Positions 1-11,652 of a stretch of 64,000 nucleotides of DNA are shown piece by piece. Positions within the stretch are counted from its first letter, which is position 1. Each line of letters begins with the position of its first letter. The translations under genes were made by a program, and so were the position numbers. The stretch spans positions 54,649,060 to 54,713,059 of the forward strand of contig OY744528.1 of NCBI GenBank assembly GCA_963556195.1, in the 5' to 3' direction. The stretch comes from Sepiola atlantica (Eukaryota; Mollusca; Cephalopoda; Sepiida; Sepiolidae). The notes under the pieces were generated by a model. That model was not told the origin of the DNA, made no database searches, and saw only the letters and a list, made by a program, of their open reading frames with translations.

Positions 1-1232
1 TTTTAATTGGGGAAAATTAAACCTTGAATTGGAATTCCTGGGCTGATAGGATTGAATCTTAAATTAAACTATTAAACACTTTAATAATTTCTAACCTGAT
101 AAAATTAAATCTTAAATTAAACTATAAAATTATTGGAATTTAATAACTTCGTAATTTTTAATTTCATAAATATTCTAGATTATTTGATAGGGCGAGATTT
201 GTGAAATCGGTTTTTACTGTAAGCTAGATTTTAAGTAATAATTTTGGATGTGTACGTGATTACACGATCTGACCTATATTTCCTAACTCCCTTTTCTGTT
301 TCTTTTAAATTCTTAACCCCTTCCCCTTTGACATAGAATATTCTCACTCGACCCAGACAGGTAGCATCCAATTTTGGTGGGGTGGATAGAGGGGTTGTAT
401 GTTGCTTTCTTCGTTGAGTTCATCAAGCGGGCTTAAACAGGATGTAACACAGACATGATTTCCGATCTATTAAAGTCATTCAGAGATGTAGACAATTTAA
501 TATCGCCTTCTGTTCGTTAGGGATTTGTCATGTCTGGTTGAATCGCTGGGGAGAGAAGATTACTTATTTTTTCGCTCTGCTGGCAAGATACGACCGGGAT
601 TCAGTCTTATTTTCCTCAGTTCGGATTTAACGGGTTTTCTAATTGAACAACGAACTTTGATTTGATTTGGGTTGCACATGTCGGGATTTTGGAATTTTAA
701 TTGAACTTTCTATATTATTAGATTTATTTATCATTAACATTGAATATTGACACATTTCGAGACTGGATAACTTTGTCAGCTCCTTCAATTTCACATATAT
801 GGACTGCTGTTTATAACTTGGAGTAATGTCTTTCCTGCTTATGTTTCTCAATTTGTATAACCTGGATGCATTGTATGGATTCAACAAAAAGTATGTTTTT
901 GGGTTGATATGTTTGATGTTATGTATTTTTATGTATTTGTGTATATAATTTTATATATTTTCAAAGCGTAATTTTATTACCTGTAGTAGTATAACTGCGG
1001 TAATGGTCCTCTGAAGAGAAGAATTATCTTTGAAAACTCATGAACTAAGGACTTAAGGATACTTTGCTTGAACTTTGAATTCCAATAAAATTTGATTGAC
1101 ACCTTATTTTATTACTTCATTTTATATTATAATATTAATGCTCTATCTAGTATATTGAGCTTCAGTTTTTATCTGGATGTTTCACTAATTATAAGATATT
1201 AGTTGACGCTTATATCTTTTGTTAGATTGCTT

Positions 1233-1236
1233 CATA

Positions 1237-1309
<73 letters not shown>

Positions 1310-1388
1310 GTGTATATATATATGTATATATATATGTATATATATATGTATATATGTATATATATATATGTATATATATATGTATATA

Positions 1389-1445
<57 letters not shown>
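1233..1445. repeat. (AT)n microsatellite, about 210 bp
   Basis: Alternating TA with periodic G interruptions in the middle third (TATATATG units). All the Tyr-Ile open frames across it are artefacts of the repeat. Confidence 0.97.
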
Positions 1446-1450
<5 letters not shown>

Positions 1451-2253
1451 AGAGGGTTCCTTATGACTTTCCTTTTCCTTTGGTAAATATGTTTTTTCTT
1501 TAAATGTAAGTTTAGTTTGTCAAAATATAATGTTTTAGCAAGAGAACGGTTCGGTTTTGCTTGCCGAAGTTGGAAAATGCTGAAAGAAAGATTGAAGACA
1601 CTGAAGACAGAGATAGAAAGAAATATGTATTAATATTGTTAAATTAAATAACAATACAGAAAAGTCTTGCAAAACTAATTGAGTTGCGGCTTTAAGAAGT
1701 CCAACTAATAATAGAAAGGTCTTTAATGTCCAAGAAAATTAGACAGCCCTCTGAATTACTCAGGTTCCAATTGTCACACTCAAATTAAGGAGAAATATTC
1801 CTTACTTGTTGTCAGGAGGAGATCATATTCAAAAAGAGGAAGATTAAGGTTTCTTTTTTATTCAGCCCACCAAAATTAAGTGTCCATTGATTGATCAAGG
1901 AAAATCGTCTTGGCCAATAAAAGGGCTTTTTCAGAATAAGAGGGGTGTCGTGATGGACTAGAAGAAAATCACTTAGGAAGAAAGGAAGGTAACCATATTT
2001 TTTTATACCCCCAGCCCCAAATGTCATTCTACTTTTTTTGTGTACAACCTAAAAAAAACAAACAATTATTTAAGAATTTAGAGTGGGTGTTTGGAAGGAC
2101 ACTTTTTTAGGGTTCTAGTTTTGGAGGGAAGATTTTGAGAAGAACCAGGTTTATAGAAACATTTTTAAGAAAAAACGTTTTTAGGTAATGTTCATATGTG
2201 TGAGAGGGCTTCTTTTTTTTTTGTTAAAATATAAAAATTTATTTTACATATTT

Positions 2254-2380
2254 TGATTGACTAGATGGAAAAGCCCAAAGCATGCATATTTTTGATTGAC
2301 CAGATGAAAAAACCAAAAGCATACACATTTTTGATTGACCAGATGAAAAAGCCCAAACCATGCACATTTTTGATTGACAT
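2254..2380. repeat. 39-bp tandem repeat, about 3.2 units
   Basis: The anchor TGATTGAC recurs at 2254, 2293, 2332 and 2371, exactly 39 bp apart, with GATGAAAAA and a CATGCACAT-like segment in each unit. Because 39 is a multiple of 3, the minus strand keeps a 13-residue periodic open frame; I do not regard it as a gene. Confidence 0.9.
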
Positions 2381-3189
2381 GAAATATTTGTTTACACAAT
2401 TTAGAAAAAACATTGGAAAGTAAATAGGATAAGAACTAAACATTTTTTTACAAAAAATTAATCAAAAAGAAAACATTTTGATGTTCAAATTTTATATTAA
2501 TTATTAAAATAATGAATCACACTGATGTCTTGCTCGAACATATATCTTGTGTCTTTTCTTGCATACTTTTATTCCTTATTTCATGACTCAAGTTTCCTTT
2601 GCTAAATTGAATCACTTAATGAACTAATGAAAGTCATAACTTAAGTGATCATGCTTACAGATACAATTTACTCTTCTTACATTGATCAAAAGTGCTTCTT
2701 TTCTCATTTACTTATACGTAAAGGTATGGCAATAGTAATTTCACCTAAAATGTCTATGAAAGGTTATTAACTACAACTGAATCAATAAGTGAGGGCAATA
2801 AGTGAGTTAAAATTACAGGCTGATGTCGTGCTCTTACATCTGTCTTCTGATGTTATTTTTTCCTCCATTCTTTATTTTATGAATAGGGCATGGTCATGCT
2901 TAATGTGATCATGGTTGTTCTCTCCTGGTGTGCCACTCATTCGAAAATGAGCTGTTCATTCCTCAATCTATTCGTACTATAATAATAAAATACATGTTTT
3001 TTATTATTATTATTTGCAAAAGTATGTGAAAGAGATAACGCTTTGAAACCAATTGATTTATACATTTATGGATATCAATAATAAACACATTTCATTATTT
3101 ATCTTTTTATTTTGTTCTACTCTTAAGCATTTTAACTGATTCACTTAATCTGTTGTTTTCAAATACCCATCTCTCTCTCTCTCTCATAG

Positions 3190-3262
3190 GTGCAAGCAAT
3201 AATACAAGTTGGAAAAAAACGCTACAGAAGTCCTAAAGAATCTATGCATATGGTCACAGATC
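3190..3262 (+). CDS. ANOS1: Anosmin-1 homologue, exon A (end of FN3 domain 2)
   Basis: First exon of the gene seen here. It follows a CT-rich tract and an ATAG acceptor and ends at a GTAAGT donor; 73 bp, starting in phase 0 and ending in phase 1. It encodes VQAIIQVGKKRYRSPKESMH and a few more residues. This is the F-G strand part of an FN3 domain and matches the vertebrate anosmin-1 segment at the end of FN3-2 (the ELQAI...LKSAKVSLHF region). The basic KKRYR cluster would suit heparan-sulfate binding, which is known for anosmin-1. Anosmin-1 is an extracellular matrix glycoprotein acting in neuronal migration and axon branching through FGF receptor and heparan sulfate. Alone the exon is too short to identify; its assignment rests on phase and on the downstream exons. 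Confidence 0.75.
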
Positions 3263-3461
3263 GTAAGTATATAATTATCGCTTTTTTAAAGTATTTTTTT
3301 ATCTTTTTGTTTTTGCTGGGGATGGGGCATCCTACCAGTTGCCAGACATGCACGTGCTATTTCAGCTGAGAGATTTCTTAAAGATTATAACCGTCCCTTT
3401 AAGAGCAATTTGTATCTCTCTTGCACTTGGTACACCGGGTATATTCGCCAGTTAGTTTTTT

Positions 3462-3860
3462 TTAATTCTTTTTCATTAGTCCGGTTGCTCTTATAATTAC
3501 TGGAATGATGGGGATCTTCCTGCGATTCCAGTTTCTTTTCATGTTGTACATAAGACCTTGTTTTTTCGTAATCTTTTCCCTTTCAGCTCTGTTTAAGCCA
3601 GGAACACTGACTTCAACTAGGGTTGTTACTTTCTCTTTTTTCCCCATATCATTATATCAGGTTTAACACCTCTGTTTTCTAGATATGTAACTGTAGGGAT
3701 TACATAGTCATAACGGATGGTGTATAACTAATTTCCAACTGTTCTTTCTGGTATATGCTCCCAGAACTTGCTGCTACACTGGATATTCAACTTTTTACAG
3801 ATGATCCAGTGAAGATATTTGCACACTCTGTTGTGTCGCATTGCTACTAAGCCATCCCCA
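3462..3860 (-). pseudogene. LINE zinc finger and restriction-like endonuclease domain, broken
   Basis: The minus-strand frames give a KKLNIQ-type segment and then a run ending ...NRRKIPIIPVIIRATGLMKKN. This matches the family pattern of an HWxxC linker, then RPD...D, KKEK, VPVVVGALG. The last part is open from 3647 to 3462. It would be the first-strand nicking nuclease of the element. Frameshifts separate the finger from the nuclease. Confidence 0.7.
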
Positions 3861-4148
3861 GCAGAACCTTACAACTGGATGTCAGGTGGTTCACACTCTC
3901 CACTTCTGTACAGAACCTGCACTTGTTGTTGCCGAGACCACTCATTTTTTAAAGCCTTGATCTTGGACAGCCATTATTATTCTGTCCTGATCATAGTGGA
4001 GCGATCCTCTTTTCAGCCAGTCTCCAGAGCCTTCATTATCTATGTATTCCTGGGATAGTTCACCCAAAAAATATTTAGAACATTGTTGGTTGGATCATTC
4101 TTCCAGTTTTCTGCAATGGAAGGTCTTGGTGTATTTCTGGCGGCTCTT

Positions 4149-4442
4149 TCAGGCTATTTCCGTGGCAGGCTTGTTTTCTGTTTCTGCCTCATTTGTAAGA
4201 CAGTCCTGTCCAAAATGTTTGGCCAGTTTTGTGATAGAGGTTGTTCTACTTGCTCTGGTTTCTTGGTGTTGGCGTACCATCATAAGGTTTGGGTTCAAGG
4301 AGCTAATAAGGTATAAGCCGGTGCTTACAATAGTGGCTCGATGTTGATGGTCAATTTCTGAGAGACCCATACCTCCTTCTGTTCTTGGCAGATACAGCCC
4401 TAGTAGACACTGGTTTCTGTACATTACTCTGTACAGTGTCAA
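4149..4442 (-). pseudogene. LINE post-RT (thumb/linker) region, broken
   Basis: The 97-residue open frame includes LPRTEGGMGLSEIDHQHRAT, the typical 'GG(R/M)GL' block that follows the RT domain in RLE-type LINEs. The neighbouring regions are in other frames. Confidence 0.7.
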
Positions 4443-4499
4443 TATTTTCCTAGTTTAGTATCTAGTTTGTTAATGTCCTTTTGTGGTTTATCAATGATG

Positions 4500-5430
4500 T
4501 CAAAGCTGTATGTTATCAATGGCAATTACTTTGTTTTTGTTTGTGAGCTGTGTTTTGCAAATTTTTCTAACACGGCATATATATTCGCTGTCAATTTTTT
4601 CTCTTATCTTAGCATGTTGAATTGAATCATTTTCTTCTATGCCAAGGTATTTATATTGTTCCTGCTCTTCAAGGTCTGTGATGTCAGTATCTTCATCAAG
4701 CGGTATGTTTTCGATTTGGATCTTCTTCCCAGCTCTGAAGGAGCACTTGGCACATTTGTCCAGGCCAAACTTCATTTCAATATCTTTGGAGAAGATATGG
4801 ACAACCTACAAGAGCTGGCTTAGGTCAGCGTCTGAACTGGCATACAGCTTGAAGAGCAGGTGGTTGACTCTTTTGTTTGGATCTTGTTGTCGGCTCTGGC
4901 TCAGGTTGTAGGCACTTCAGCTTTTGTTCAATAATTTACTTAGCAGATCTATTGCCTGGCAAAAGAGTAGAGGAGATAAGATATCTCCTTGGAAGATTCC
5001 TTTTCAGATCTTGATGTCAGGGATTGTTATTGTTCCATTAGTGTTGCTTAGTGCCACGGTTGTTTGCCACATTTTTACATATACAGCTATGGTTTTCTTG
5101 ATGACCGGATGGATCTTATATAATTCAAGGCACTGCAGAAGCCATGTGTGGAGCATACTATCATATGCCTTTTTGTAATAAGCCATGCTTATGTTTCTCT
5201 TCCTCTTCCCTCAGTCATCAAGGATGGTCTTATTGATCAACAACTGGTCCTTGGTGTCTAAACACTTCTTCCTGCACCTTGCTTGTTCTTTTTTCAGGTA
5301 CGCTCCAAAAGAAGGGTTTTTGTAGATGATGTCTGCAACCAGGCCAGTGAAGAGTTTGTGAGACAGCAGATCCTTCTGTATTTAGTAGGGTGTTGTGTCT
5401 CACTCGTTTTGGGTATGAGGGTTGTATCAC
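4500..5430 (-). pseudogene. LINE reverse transcriptase, broken
   Basis: Minus-strand fragments in order: an upstream TKDQLLINK-like segment (5230-5430, frame-shifted), MAYYKKAYDSMLHTWLLQCL (RT block with KKAYD, 5186-5004), then FGLDKCAKCSF with the YKYLGI block (4775-4500). The FMDD block falls in the damaged gap between them; in the sister copy it reads MDDLKLYAS. Not functional. Confidence 0.8.
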
Positions 5431-7114
5431 CTTTTACTAGCCATGCTGGTGTGAACTCTTCACTCTTCAACAGTCTGGTGAAGCAACTACTATAATGGCT
5501 ATGAAATGCTGTTAGTTTCTTCAGACAAAAATTGGGTATGTTGTCTATAGCATGTTATTTGTGATCCTGAAATTGATCTAACTTTCGTTTTATCATTCCA
5601 GACGTTATCTTTGGCTCTGGCATTTCTGGCTTGCTTTCATTACTTCGAGCTATATCTAAGATTCACTTGGCCTCTTGATTGCATGGCCCCTTCATTTTCA
5701 AACAGAAGCCTCCAGTAGTCTTTTAGCTCTTGCTTTTATTGGTGACTTTTCCGCCATGAATTTCTTTCTTATTAAATTTCAGTAAAACAGTCTTGCTTCT
5801 TTTTAAATTGTTTGTTTTCCACTTTTGGTAAGTGCTGGAATCTTGCCTTCAAGTTCCTTCGCTATGTTATTAATTTCTTCTAAATTTTTATTATATTTAA
5901 AACTGAGCCTGCATATAGTGTTGTTCAACCGCCCTTGCACTGTAGGAGTGGCAAGGAATTGTTTGATCTGAAACAATTCCTCCCTGCAAAGATTTAGTTG
6001 TTTTTAGAGCTTCAGTTTTCAGAGTGATGTTTTGTTTTGTGCTCTGGACTCCCATTGCTTTTTGAATTGAGGAGGTGTTTTCCTGACAATGTAGAGTCCT
6101 GTAGCATATGTTACCTGATTTAGCTCCGTGAGAGATATGTTAGATGGAACAAGTCTTTAGAGAGCTAAATTTGTAGTTTTTATTACTGCTGCAACTTGGA
6201 TTTTTGGCAGTTGAGGTCTTTTCTCCAGCCTCATCATCTGGACTTCCTCAGTGGTGTTACCAAGTTCTTCCTCCAAAGCCAATTGTTCATCATCTAGCTT
6301 TAGTAATTTCTGAGGTAATGGTGGAGGTTCGAGACGGTGATAGTTATGAGGAAGAACTAAAGTTCAGTGAGGGGCTATCTTGTGATTGTAAATAGACAGC
6401 TGATGGTGGTGGGATACTTGTCGGGAAGCCACTTGATAAAGGGGATTCTTGTGTTGAAGTGGCTGTATGGTGGGTTGTCATGGGTTCAGACTGTTTGGCT
6501 TGATCCATCGGTGAATGGTGATGTGGTTCTGGCTGTACCTGTGTGTTGATTGATGGTGGGAATTGTAGGAATTATGATGAGGCTTTCAAGTAGAAATTTT
6601 TGGGTTCTTATTTCTAATTTCATATTAAACACGCTCATGCTGTTATACCTTTGGCAGGTTATTTTGGGGGGTGAAACATTTCCTTTGCTTGGACAGAAGT
6701 GGAAGAATATTTCCCTCCTGGTCTCTGTCCTCTATTTTTGTTTGATATGTTTGGCCTGAGTATATTTCATAGCCCATAACAATGTCTACTTTTCTTCCCT
6801 CTCCTATCTAGACTCTTGTCTCTGTCTAGTTCCTTATTTCCTGATGGGAAGGTAGTCTTTTACCGCCTCCCTTAGGGCTGCATTTTTTATGAGGGTGCTC
6901 TCATCTTCTGTTGTATATATGCCCATCTGGGAAACAAGCGATCGTAGGCGACAACCAGTGTATTTTCTTTTCTTTTCAGGGAGGGTAGATACTTTGATCT
7001 TTTCAGCCAGGATTTTTTTTCATGTCTTGCTCCACTTTTCAAACTTTGAGTAGTGGTAGCAAAACAATAGCACTTTCTTTTGTGCAACAAACCATGGTTG
7101 GATTTTTAAGCCTC

Positions 7115-7396
7115 TTATGTTTTTTGTTTTGTTGTTGCTGCATATGATGGAGATAGGGGGCCAGGACCTTTTTTCTCAAGGCCTGATTGCTGACCCTGGT
7201 TGGCCTCTGTCATGGCTGGAGCGCTACTTCCAGAGGCAGGAAGGTTTACATCATGGCTTACATCTCCCCGCCTGGTGTATGAACGGGTTGAGGGGCCCTT
7301 TTTATCCTGCGTGCCGGCCTGCCAGTATCTACTTTTATTTTTATTCATATTTTGTATCAGTTCCTCATTGTCAACGGCTTCTAATTTGTTATTCAA
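7115..7396 (-). pseudogene. Probable LINE N-terminal region
   Basis: A 93-residue minus-strand open frame, hydrophilic and rich in Ser, Gly, Gln and Lys, lies at the 5' side of the LINE. It has no motif that I recognise, so its assignment is positional. The sequence beyond it (7400-7550) recurs at 50330-50480, which supports this being the element's 5' end. Confidence 0.45.
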
Positions 7397-7694
7397 AGCT
7401 GCCCTCTATGAGTAGAGGGGATGTCCCCATCCACAACCCGGGGGACGTGCTAGATTTTTTTAAATATTTGGTCAGGGTTTACTTCAAATGGGAAATACAC
7501 TCATGTCAGGGTCTCTGACAAACCCCTGTACAGAGAGACCGAGGACACCCGAGGGTGGTGTCTAGTAGGCATTCAACTTATTATGATTAATCCTTGAATG
7601 CACACTAAAATGTTGCAAGTTGTTACTTGTGAATGCATTCAAAACTACAGACTTTTGACTAAGCTTTATGAAAAAAATATATATATTAGTCCTG

Positions 7695-7810
<116 letters not shown>

Positions 7811-7854
7811 ATGTATCATAAGTTAGTTAAAAAAAAAACAATAAAGTGATTTAA

Positions 7855-8034
7855 AAACTATGCATTACAGTGTCTATTTGGTGTACCGGGATTTCATCAA
7901 CTGGCCATGTCGGGGTAGAAACTAGCTTATAGTGTCAGGCCAACTATTCAGCATCGTTCAGTAGGTGAAGACTTCGCTTACTCGATGAAATCCCGGTACA
8001 CCCAAAAACATTGTAATGTATGTTTTTAAATAAA
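7855..8034. repeat. Foldback (hairpin) element, about 180 bp
   Basis: A perfect 19-bp inner inverted repeat (7880-7898 with 7983-8001, core GTACCGGGATTTCATC) continues outward imperfectly for about 25 bp more on each side (TGCATTACAGTGT against ACATTGTAATGTATG). The loop of about 84 bp is much more GC-rich than its surroundings. This is a stem-loop of MITE-like size; no transposase is present. Family unknown. Confidence 0.8.
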
Positions 8035-8568
8035 ATGCATAAGTATTTTATTTAAAAAAGAAACAGGAAGGGGAAGTAGGAATTAGTTGTAGGCACTTCA
8101 AACAAATTACCTTGAATTAATATATAAATAACTAAGAGATAATATTAAGTAAGATATTCTATAATGGAATTACAATTATAAATATCAAAACAATCTTTAA
8201 TAACACCATTGGATATTGTAAACACGTTATGCGAATTAACAAAATAATAAAAATTCCACTAGATAAATCATAGATATTAATACAAATCTCTTATCAACTG
8301 CAGTTAAAATTCTTTATGGTCATTTACATTTACATATTTAACTGCTAAGAAAAAAAGTAACATGCATGTAATAGCAATTAATAAACAAATAGAAAATGAT
8401 AGTAATATAAATTAATTTCACTGTACTTCCATTATAAAATTACCCCTTAGCAATTGAAAGTAGATAAAGAAAAGACCAAAAAACTAAAAGTAAAAAAGCG
8501 TAGGAAAAAAGCGAATTTTCTTTGGTTTTCTGGATTTTTCATATTTTATAATGATGTCTCATGTATAT

Positions 8569-9126
8569 GTGTTAGATGCAGATATTTTTTATTAAAATCA
8601 AAATAAAAAATCAAAACTTTTTTTTTTCTTCTTCATCAAGATGAAGAAGAAAAAAAAATGTTTTGATTTTTTCATGATGTACTTTTTTTAAATCTAATAT
8701 TTCGCTTGATATAACAAAGTTATCATTTGGGAAAGTTCATTTTTTTAAGCATCTTTTGAATTTTAATATAAAGATAGAGGCAAAATTTATAACTATCAGC
8801 GACCATGCGCGATTTAAGTTCAATTTAAAACAGACATTTGAACCGTTAGTCCACAACATCGGACACCACTTCTACAAGACCAGGAAGGATTATTACGAAA
8901 AAAAAAGGTTAATACCTTTTATTTGTCTAAAGCTCTGTCGAGGCTTGTTATATCAAGCGAAATATTAGATTAAAAAAAGTCAAGATGAAGAAGAAAAATA
9001 ATGTTGTTATTTTTTATTTTGATTTTAATAAAAGAATATCTGCATCTAACACATGGTTTCTTATGAAGGCATTTTGCCTCTATCTTTGTATTAAAATTCA
9101 AAAGATGTTTAAAAAATGAACTTTCC
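8569..9126. repeat. Scrambled inverted-repeat element
   Basis: Three segments each have an inverted partner: A 8569-8612 (GTGTTAGATGCAGATAT...) with A' 9008-9053; B 8690-8717 (AATCTAATATTTCGCTTGAT) with B' 8945-8971; C 8729-8786 (GGGAAAGTTCAT...) with C' 9069-9126. The order is A-B-C...B'-A'-C', so C and C' are not nested properly. A short internal palindrome, CTTCATCAAGATGAAG, lies between A and B. The ends carry no clear transposase or target duplication. Confidence 0.75.
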
Positions 9127-9129
9127 CAA

Positions 9130-9131
<2 letters not shown>

Positions 9132-9190
<59 letters not shown>
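9132..9190. repeat. (TA)n microsatellite
   Basis: About 58 bp of TA directly abutting the right end of the scrambled inverted repeat. Confidence 0.97.
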
Positions 9191-9192
<2 letters not shown>

Positions 9193-9711
9193 CAATGATT
9201 TAATAACAGGTTAACTTTTAAATTCGATTGATTCGTAAGAAAGAAAATGACACTTTCCACTTGAGGAGAATTATTAATAAAAAATTTTTAAATAAATAAA
9301 ATAAGGCTGAAAAGGCAATAAGGAAAATAATCAGTAATGATACAGCAAAATTGACACGCTTAACTGTCTATGATTAAACCTGCTAAGTATAGTCGCTAAA
9401 CTGTTTGATCGATTGGGGAGATGTGATGTTAAACATGCAGTGCTGCTGTTGTTGTTGTTGTAGTAGAGTTTGTTTCTGGGGAGTTTGTTTTTATTTCTGA
9501 TTTCCGGTTTTGTTTCTTTTATACAGAATGTACAAATTTATTTTTATTAACATTTCTCGGCTCCGACAAATGCTGAAACATAATTGCATTTGTGTATATC
9601 GGTTTTAATGTTTATATAATAAATATTTATAAAGCACTACTTTGTATTGAGCACTTTTGAAAAAATATTGCTTTTAAGTTTTTTTATAAATACATTTGCA
9701 CTTGTTTAATT

Positions 9712-9712
9712 A

Positions 9713-9772
<60 letters not shown>

Positions 9773-9799
9773 AGAGAAAGAGAGAGAGAGAGAGAGAGA
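9712..9799. repeat. Compound (TA)n(GA)n microsatellite
   Basis: A short TA run followed by about 60 bp of GA with AAGG and AAAG interruptions. Confidence 0.95.
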
Positions 9800-10126
9800 A
9801 TTAAAAGATGAGAATAAAAATTGCAAAAATACAAAATCTATTAGGTCTTCAGTTGTTCAAAACAAGAGATTTATTTTTTCCTTCTTAAAACCATGGCTTG
9901 TCAAAGAATGGAATTCTTATCATCAGAGGAATACAGAGAGATAAGTTGGTAAGAGAATTACCGAAGTAAAAAATTTGAAAAGATAAAGTATTTAAATGTA
10001 CAAATGAAAATAAGAAGAAAAGCGGAAAAGAAAATGCAGAAGCGGTCCAATTCAAACTCATTATCTTTGAATTCGACTTCTTCTGCATTTGCTTTTCTGC
10101 TGTTTTTTTTCTTTTCATTTTTACAT

Positions 10127-10351
10127 TCATCTTAAATAATACTTTATCTTTTCAAATTTTGTTTTCAGTAACTCTCTTGATGCTGTAGTTCTACTGTCTT
10201 CAGAATTGCTCACAATCTGAGGATACGGGCGAAGATCCCTTACATTACGAAGCACTCTGTCCACACACACCGTTTGGGGACTCACCACCTTCGTCACAGT
10301 TCCTGTCCTCCATTCACTCGTGCACCTGTTTGTCCGGGCTCCCACCAGCAC
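10127..10351 (-). pseudogene. Integrase C-terminal fragment
   Basis: The 74-residue frame reads ...EWRTGTVTKVVSPQTVCVDR and VRDLRPYP, the small beta-barrel and tail found at the end of LTR-element integrases. The catalytic core is missing or too decayed to see. Confidence 0.6.
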
Positions 10352-10772
10352 AACGTCCCCTTTTAATAAATTTCATGCTTCTGTTCTGGTAGCAACAAAA
10401 TGGCCTCATCGATGAGACCATTTCCTGACAGTGCATATGCACACCATGAACGCAATCAGATACCCAAGCTTGCAGCAAACATTCTGAACCTATTGCTACT
10501 ACAAACTGTACTGTTGTCGGTCAAAATTTCTTTGGCTGGACATATATCTGTGACACAGGCTCCGCTTCCTTCCTCATTCACCCCAGCCACTTCTGTGGAA
10601 CTCTAGTGATCTTATCGGCTTTATTTTGACTTGACCATATGCACACAACGTCTACCACCAGCACTTATTTTTTGACAAGTTCTGAAAAGGTTAGGAACCG
10701 TCTTCTGATAAGCATTTCACTAGCAGCCTTAGTGCTCACTTTGGATTTATTAGCCAATGTGTTAGTAAGCCA

Positions 10773-11063
10773 TCAGTAAACACATAAGGAGTCGGTCTTC
10801 AGGTGTAAGGATTTGGCCTCCCAGTGAATAGTCAGATTTACTCCTTTTAGAATGGCATCCATCTCCACAAGGTTTATGTGTCGTATGTTCGATTCTGGTT
10901 GCATCCAACACGCATCTTCAATCGTGGTTCCATGTGATTCGAGCAGGATACCTGTGGCTAAAGAACTTGCATCAACCCACACATCAAGCCTCTTGCCATT
11001 GACGCACCATTTACCTTTGCATGGGTTGGCTTGACTAACTCTATTAACAATCTCGGTTAGCAT
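10773..11063 (-). pseudogene. RNase H fragment of LTR element
   Basis: VWVDASSLATGI (first catalytic Asp), INLVEMDAILKGVNL (catalytic Glu) and LKTDSLCVY (next Asp) are spaced as in retroelement RNase H. The frame is open for 96 residues, so it is less decayed than the flanking parts. Confidence 0.75.
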
Positions 11064-11255
11064 ACATCTTAATGGGACATCCTCGGTTTGATCGTCCCAT
11101 CCTTCTGTCTCCGTGTTTGCCCTTCGCTTGATGACACTAGTCGCTACTCGCAGCTAGCCATACACTGGGATATGCCCAACAAGCTTTCCACAGAGAGAGA
11201 ACACCTTTCTTCTGGTAATAGTGTCTGGGACGTTCGGCAGCTCATCCCTACATTT

Positions 11256-11615
11256 CTAAAACAGGGCATTGTCTACTTTCCAGACAGTTAAACTAAACAC
11301 CTGATCACCATCCTTCGATCTCTGTGGAGTTTTGGTGACCAGTCCAAAGCGCAACAAATGTTCAGCAACACTGGTTGCAGATGTAATACTGTCATCTACA
11401 TACACATTATCGATGTAAGTCGAGGTCGCCTTCTTGATATTGTTGTCTTGCAATAAGACTGTATTCACAATAGACCTTATTATTTGCAGAGCCACATTAA
11501 GACCAAATCCCAACCTCGTAAAACAGTACCTTCTACCTTGGAAAACAAAAGTCTGGTAGGGCCAAAGTGACTTACCAATGCACACTTGAAGATAAGCAGA
11601 TCGGAGATCCAGCAA
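11256..11615 (-). pseudogene. Reverse transcriptase fragment of LTR element
   Basis: LDLRSAYLQVCIG (RT block A), RRYCFTRLGFGLNVALQI (block B) and YIDNVYVDD, where the YxDD box has become YIDN. The fragment is 119 residues; the upstream part of RT is cut off by the inserted LINE. The element family is uncertain: it is not a canonical gypsy 'RMPFGL' type. Confidence 0.75.
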
Positions 11616-11652
11616 CGCTACAGTTGATCCTTGCCACCTCCATTCCTTTAGT

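Larger units (their letters stand above)
1..3189. other. Left flank, probably an ANOS1 intron
   Basis: AT-rich sequence upstream of the first recognisable anosmin exon. That exon starts in phase 0 in the middle of a fibronectin-III domain, so this stretch should be intron. I looked for the preceding exon (the rest of FN3-2, ending before VQAI) and found no convincing one. Apart from an AT microsatellite and a 39-bp tandem repeat nothing is recognised; the short open frames here have no family signature. Confidence 0.5.
3290..7550 (-). mobile_element. Degenerate non-LTR retrotransposon with restriction-like endonuclease
   Basis: Read on the minus strand, the pieces lie in LINE order: 5' end near 7550, N-terminal region, RT (5430-4500), thumb region (4442-4149), zinc finger and endonuclease (3860-3462), then a 3' end near 3290, only about 30 bp from ANOS1 exon A. 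Many stops and frameshifts make it inactive. The KKAYDSM and FGLDKCAK motifs, the single-chain layout and a C-terminal PD-D endonuclease place it among RLE-type LINEs (R2/R4/NeSL/Hero group). A second partial copy of the same family is at 40990-42790, and a 5' fragment is at 50330-50480. Confidence 0.85.

Noticed and set aside
1203..1486. Tyr/Ile-rich open frames on both strands
   Set aside because: Pure products of the AT microsatellite. The same kind of frame appears at 7562-7849, 40450-40647, 46882-47357 and 59024-59250.
1560..1640. Candidate upstream anosmin exon with an acidic/basic coding-like stretch
   Set aside because: No match to the FN3-2 domain and no donor with the phase needed for exon A.
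7855..8034. Hammerhead ribozyme
   Set aside because: Neither strand has the CUGANGA core followed by a stem and GAAA; only partial look-alikes such as TTGATGAAA are present.
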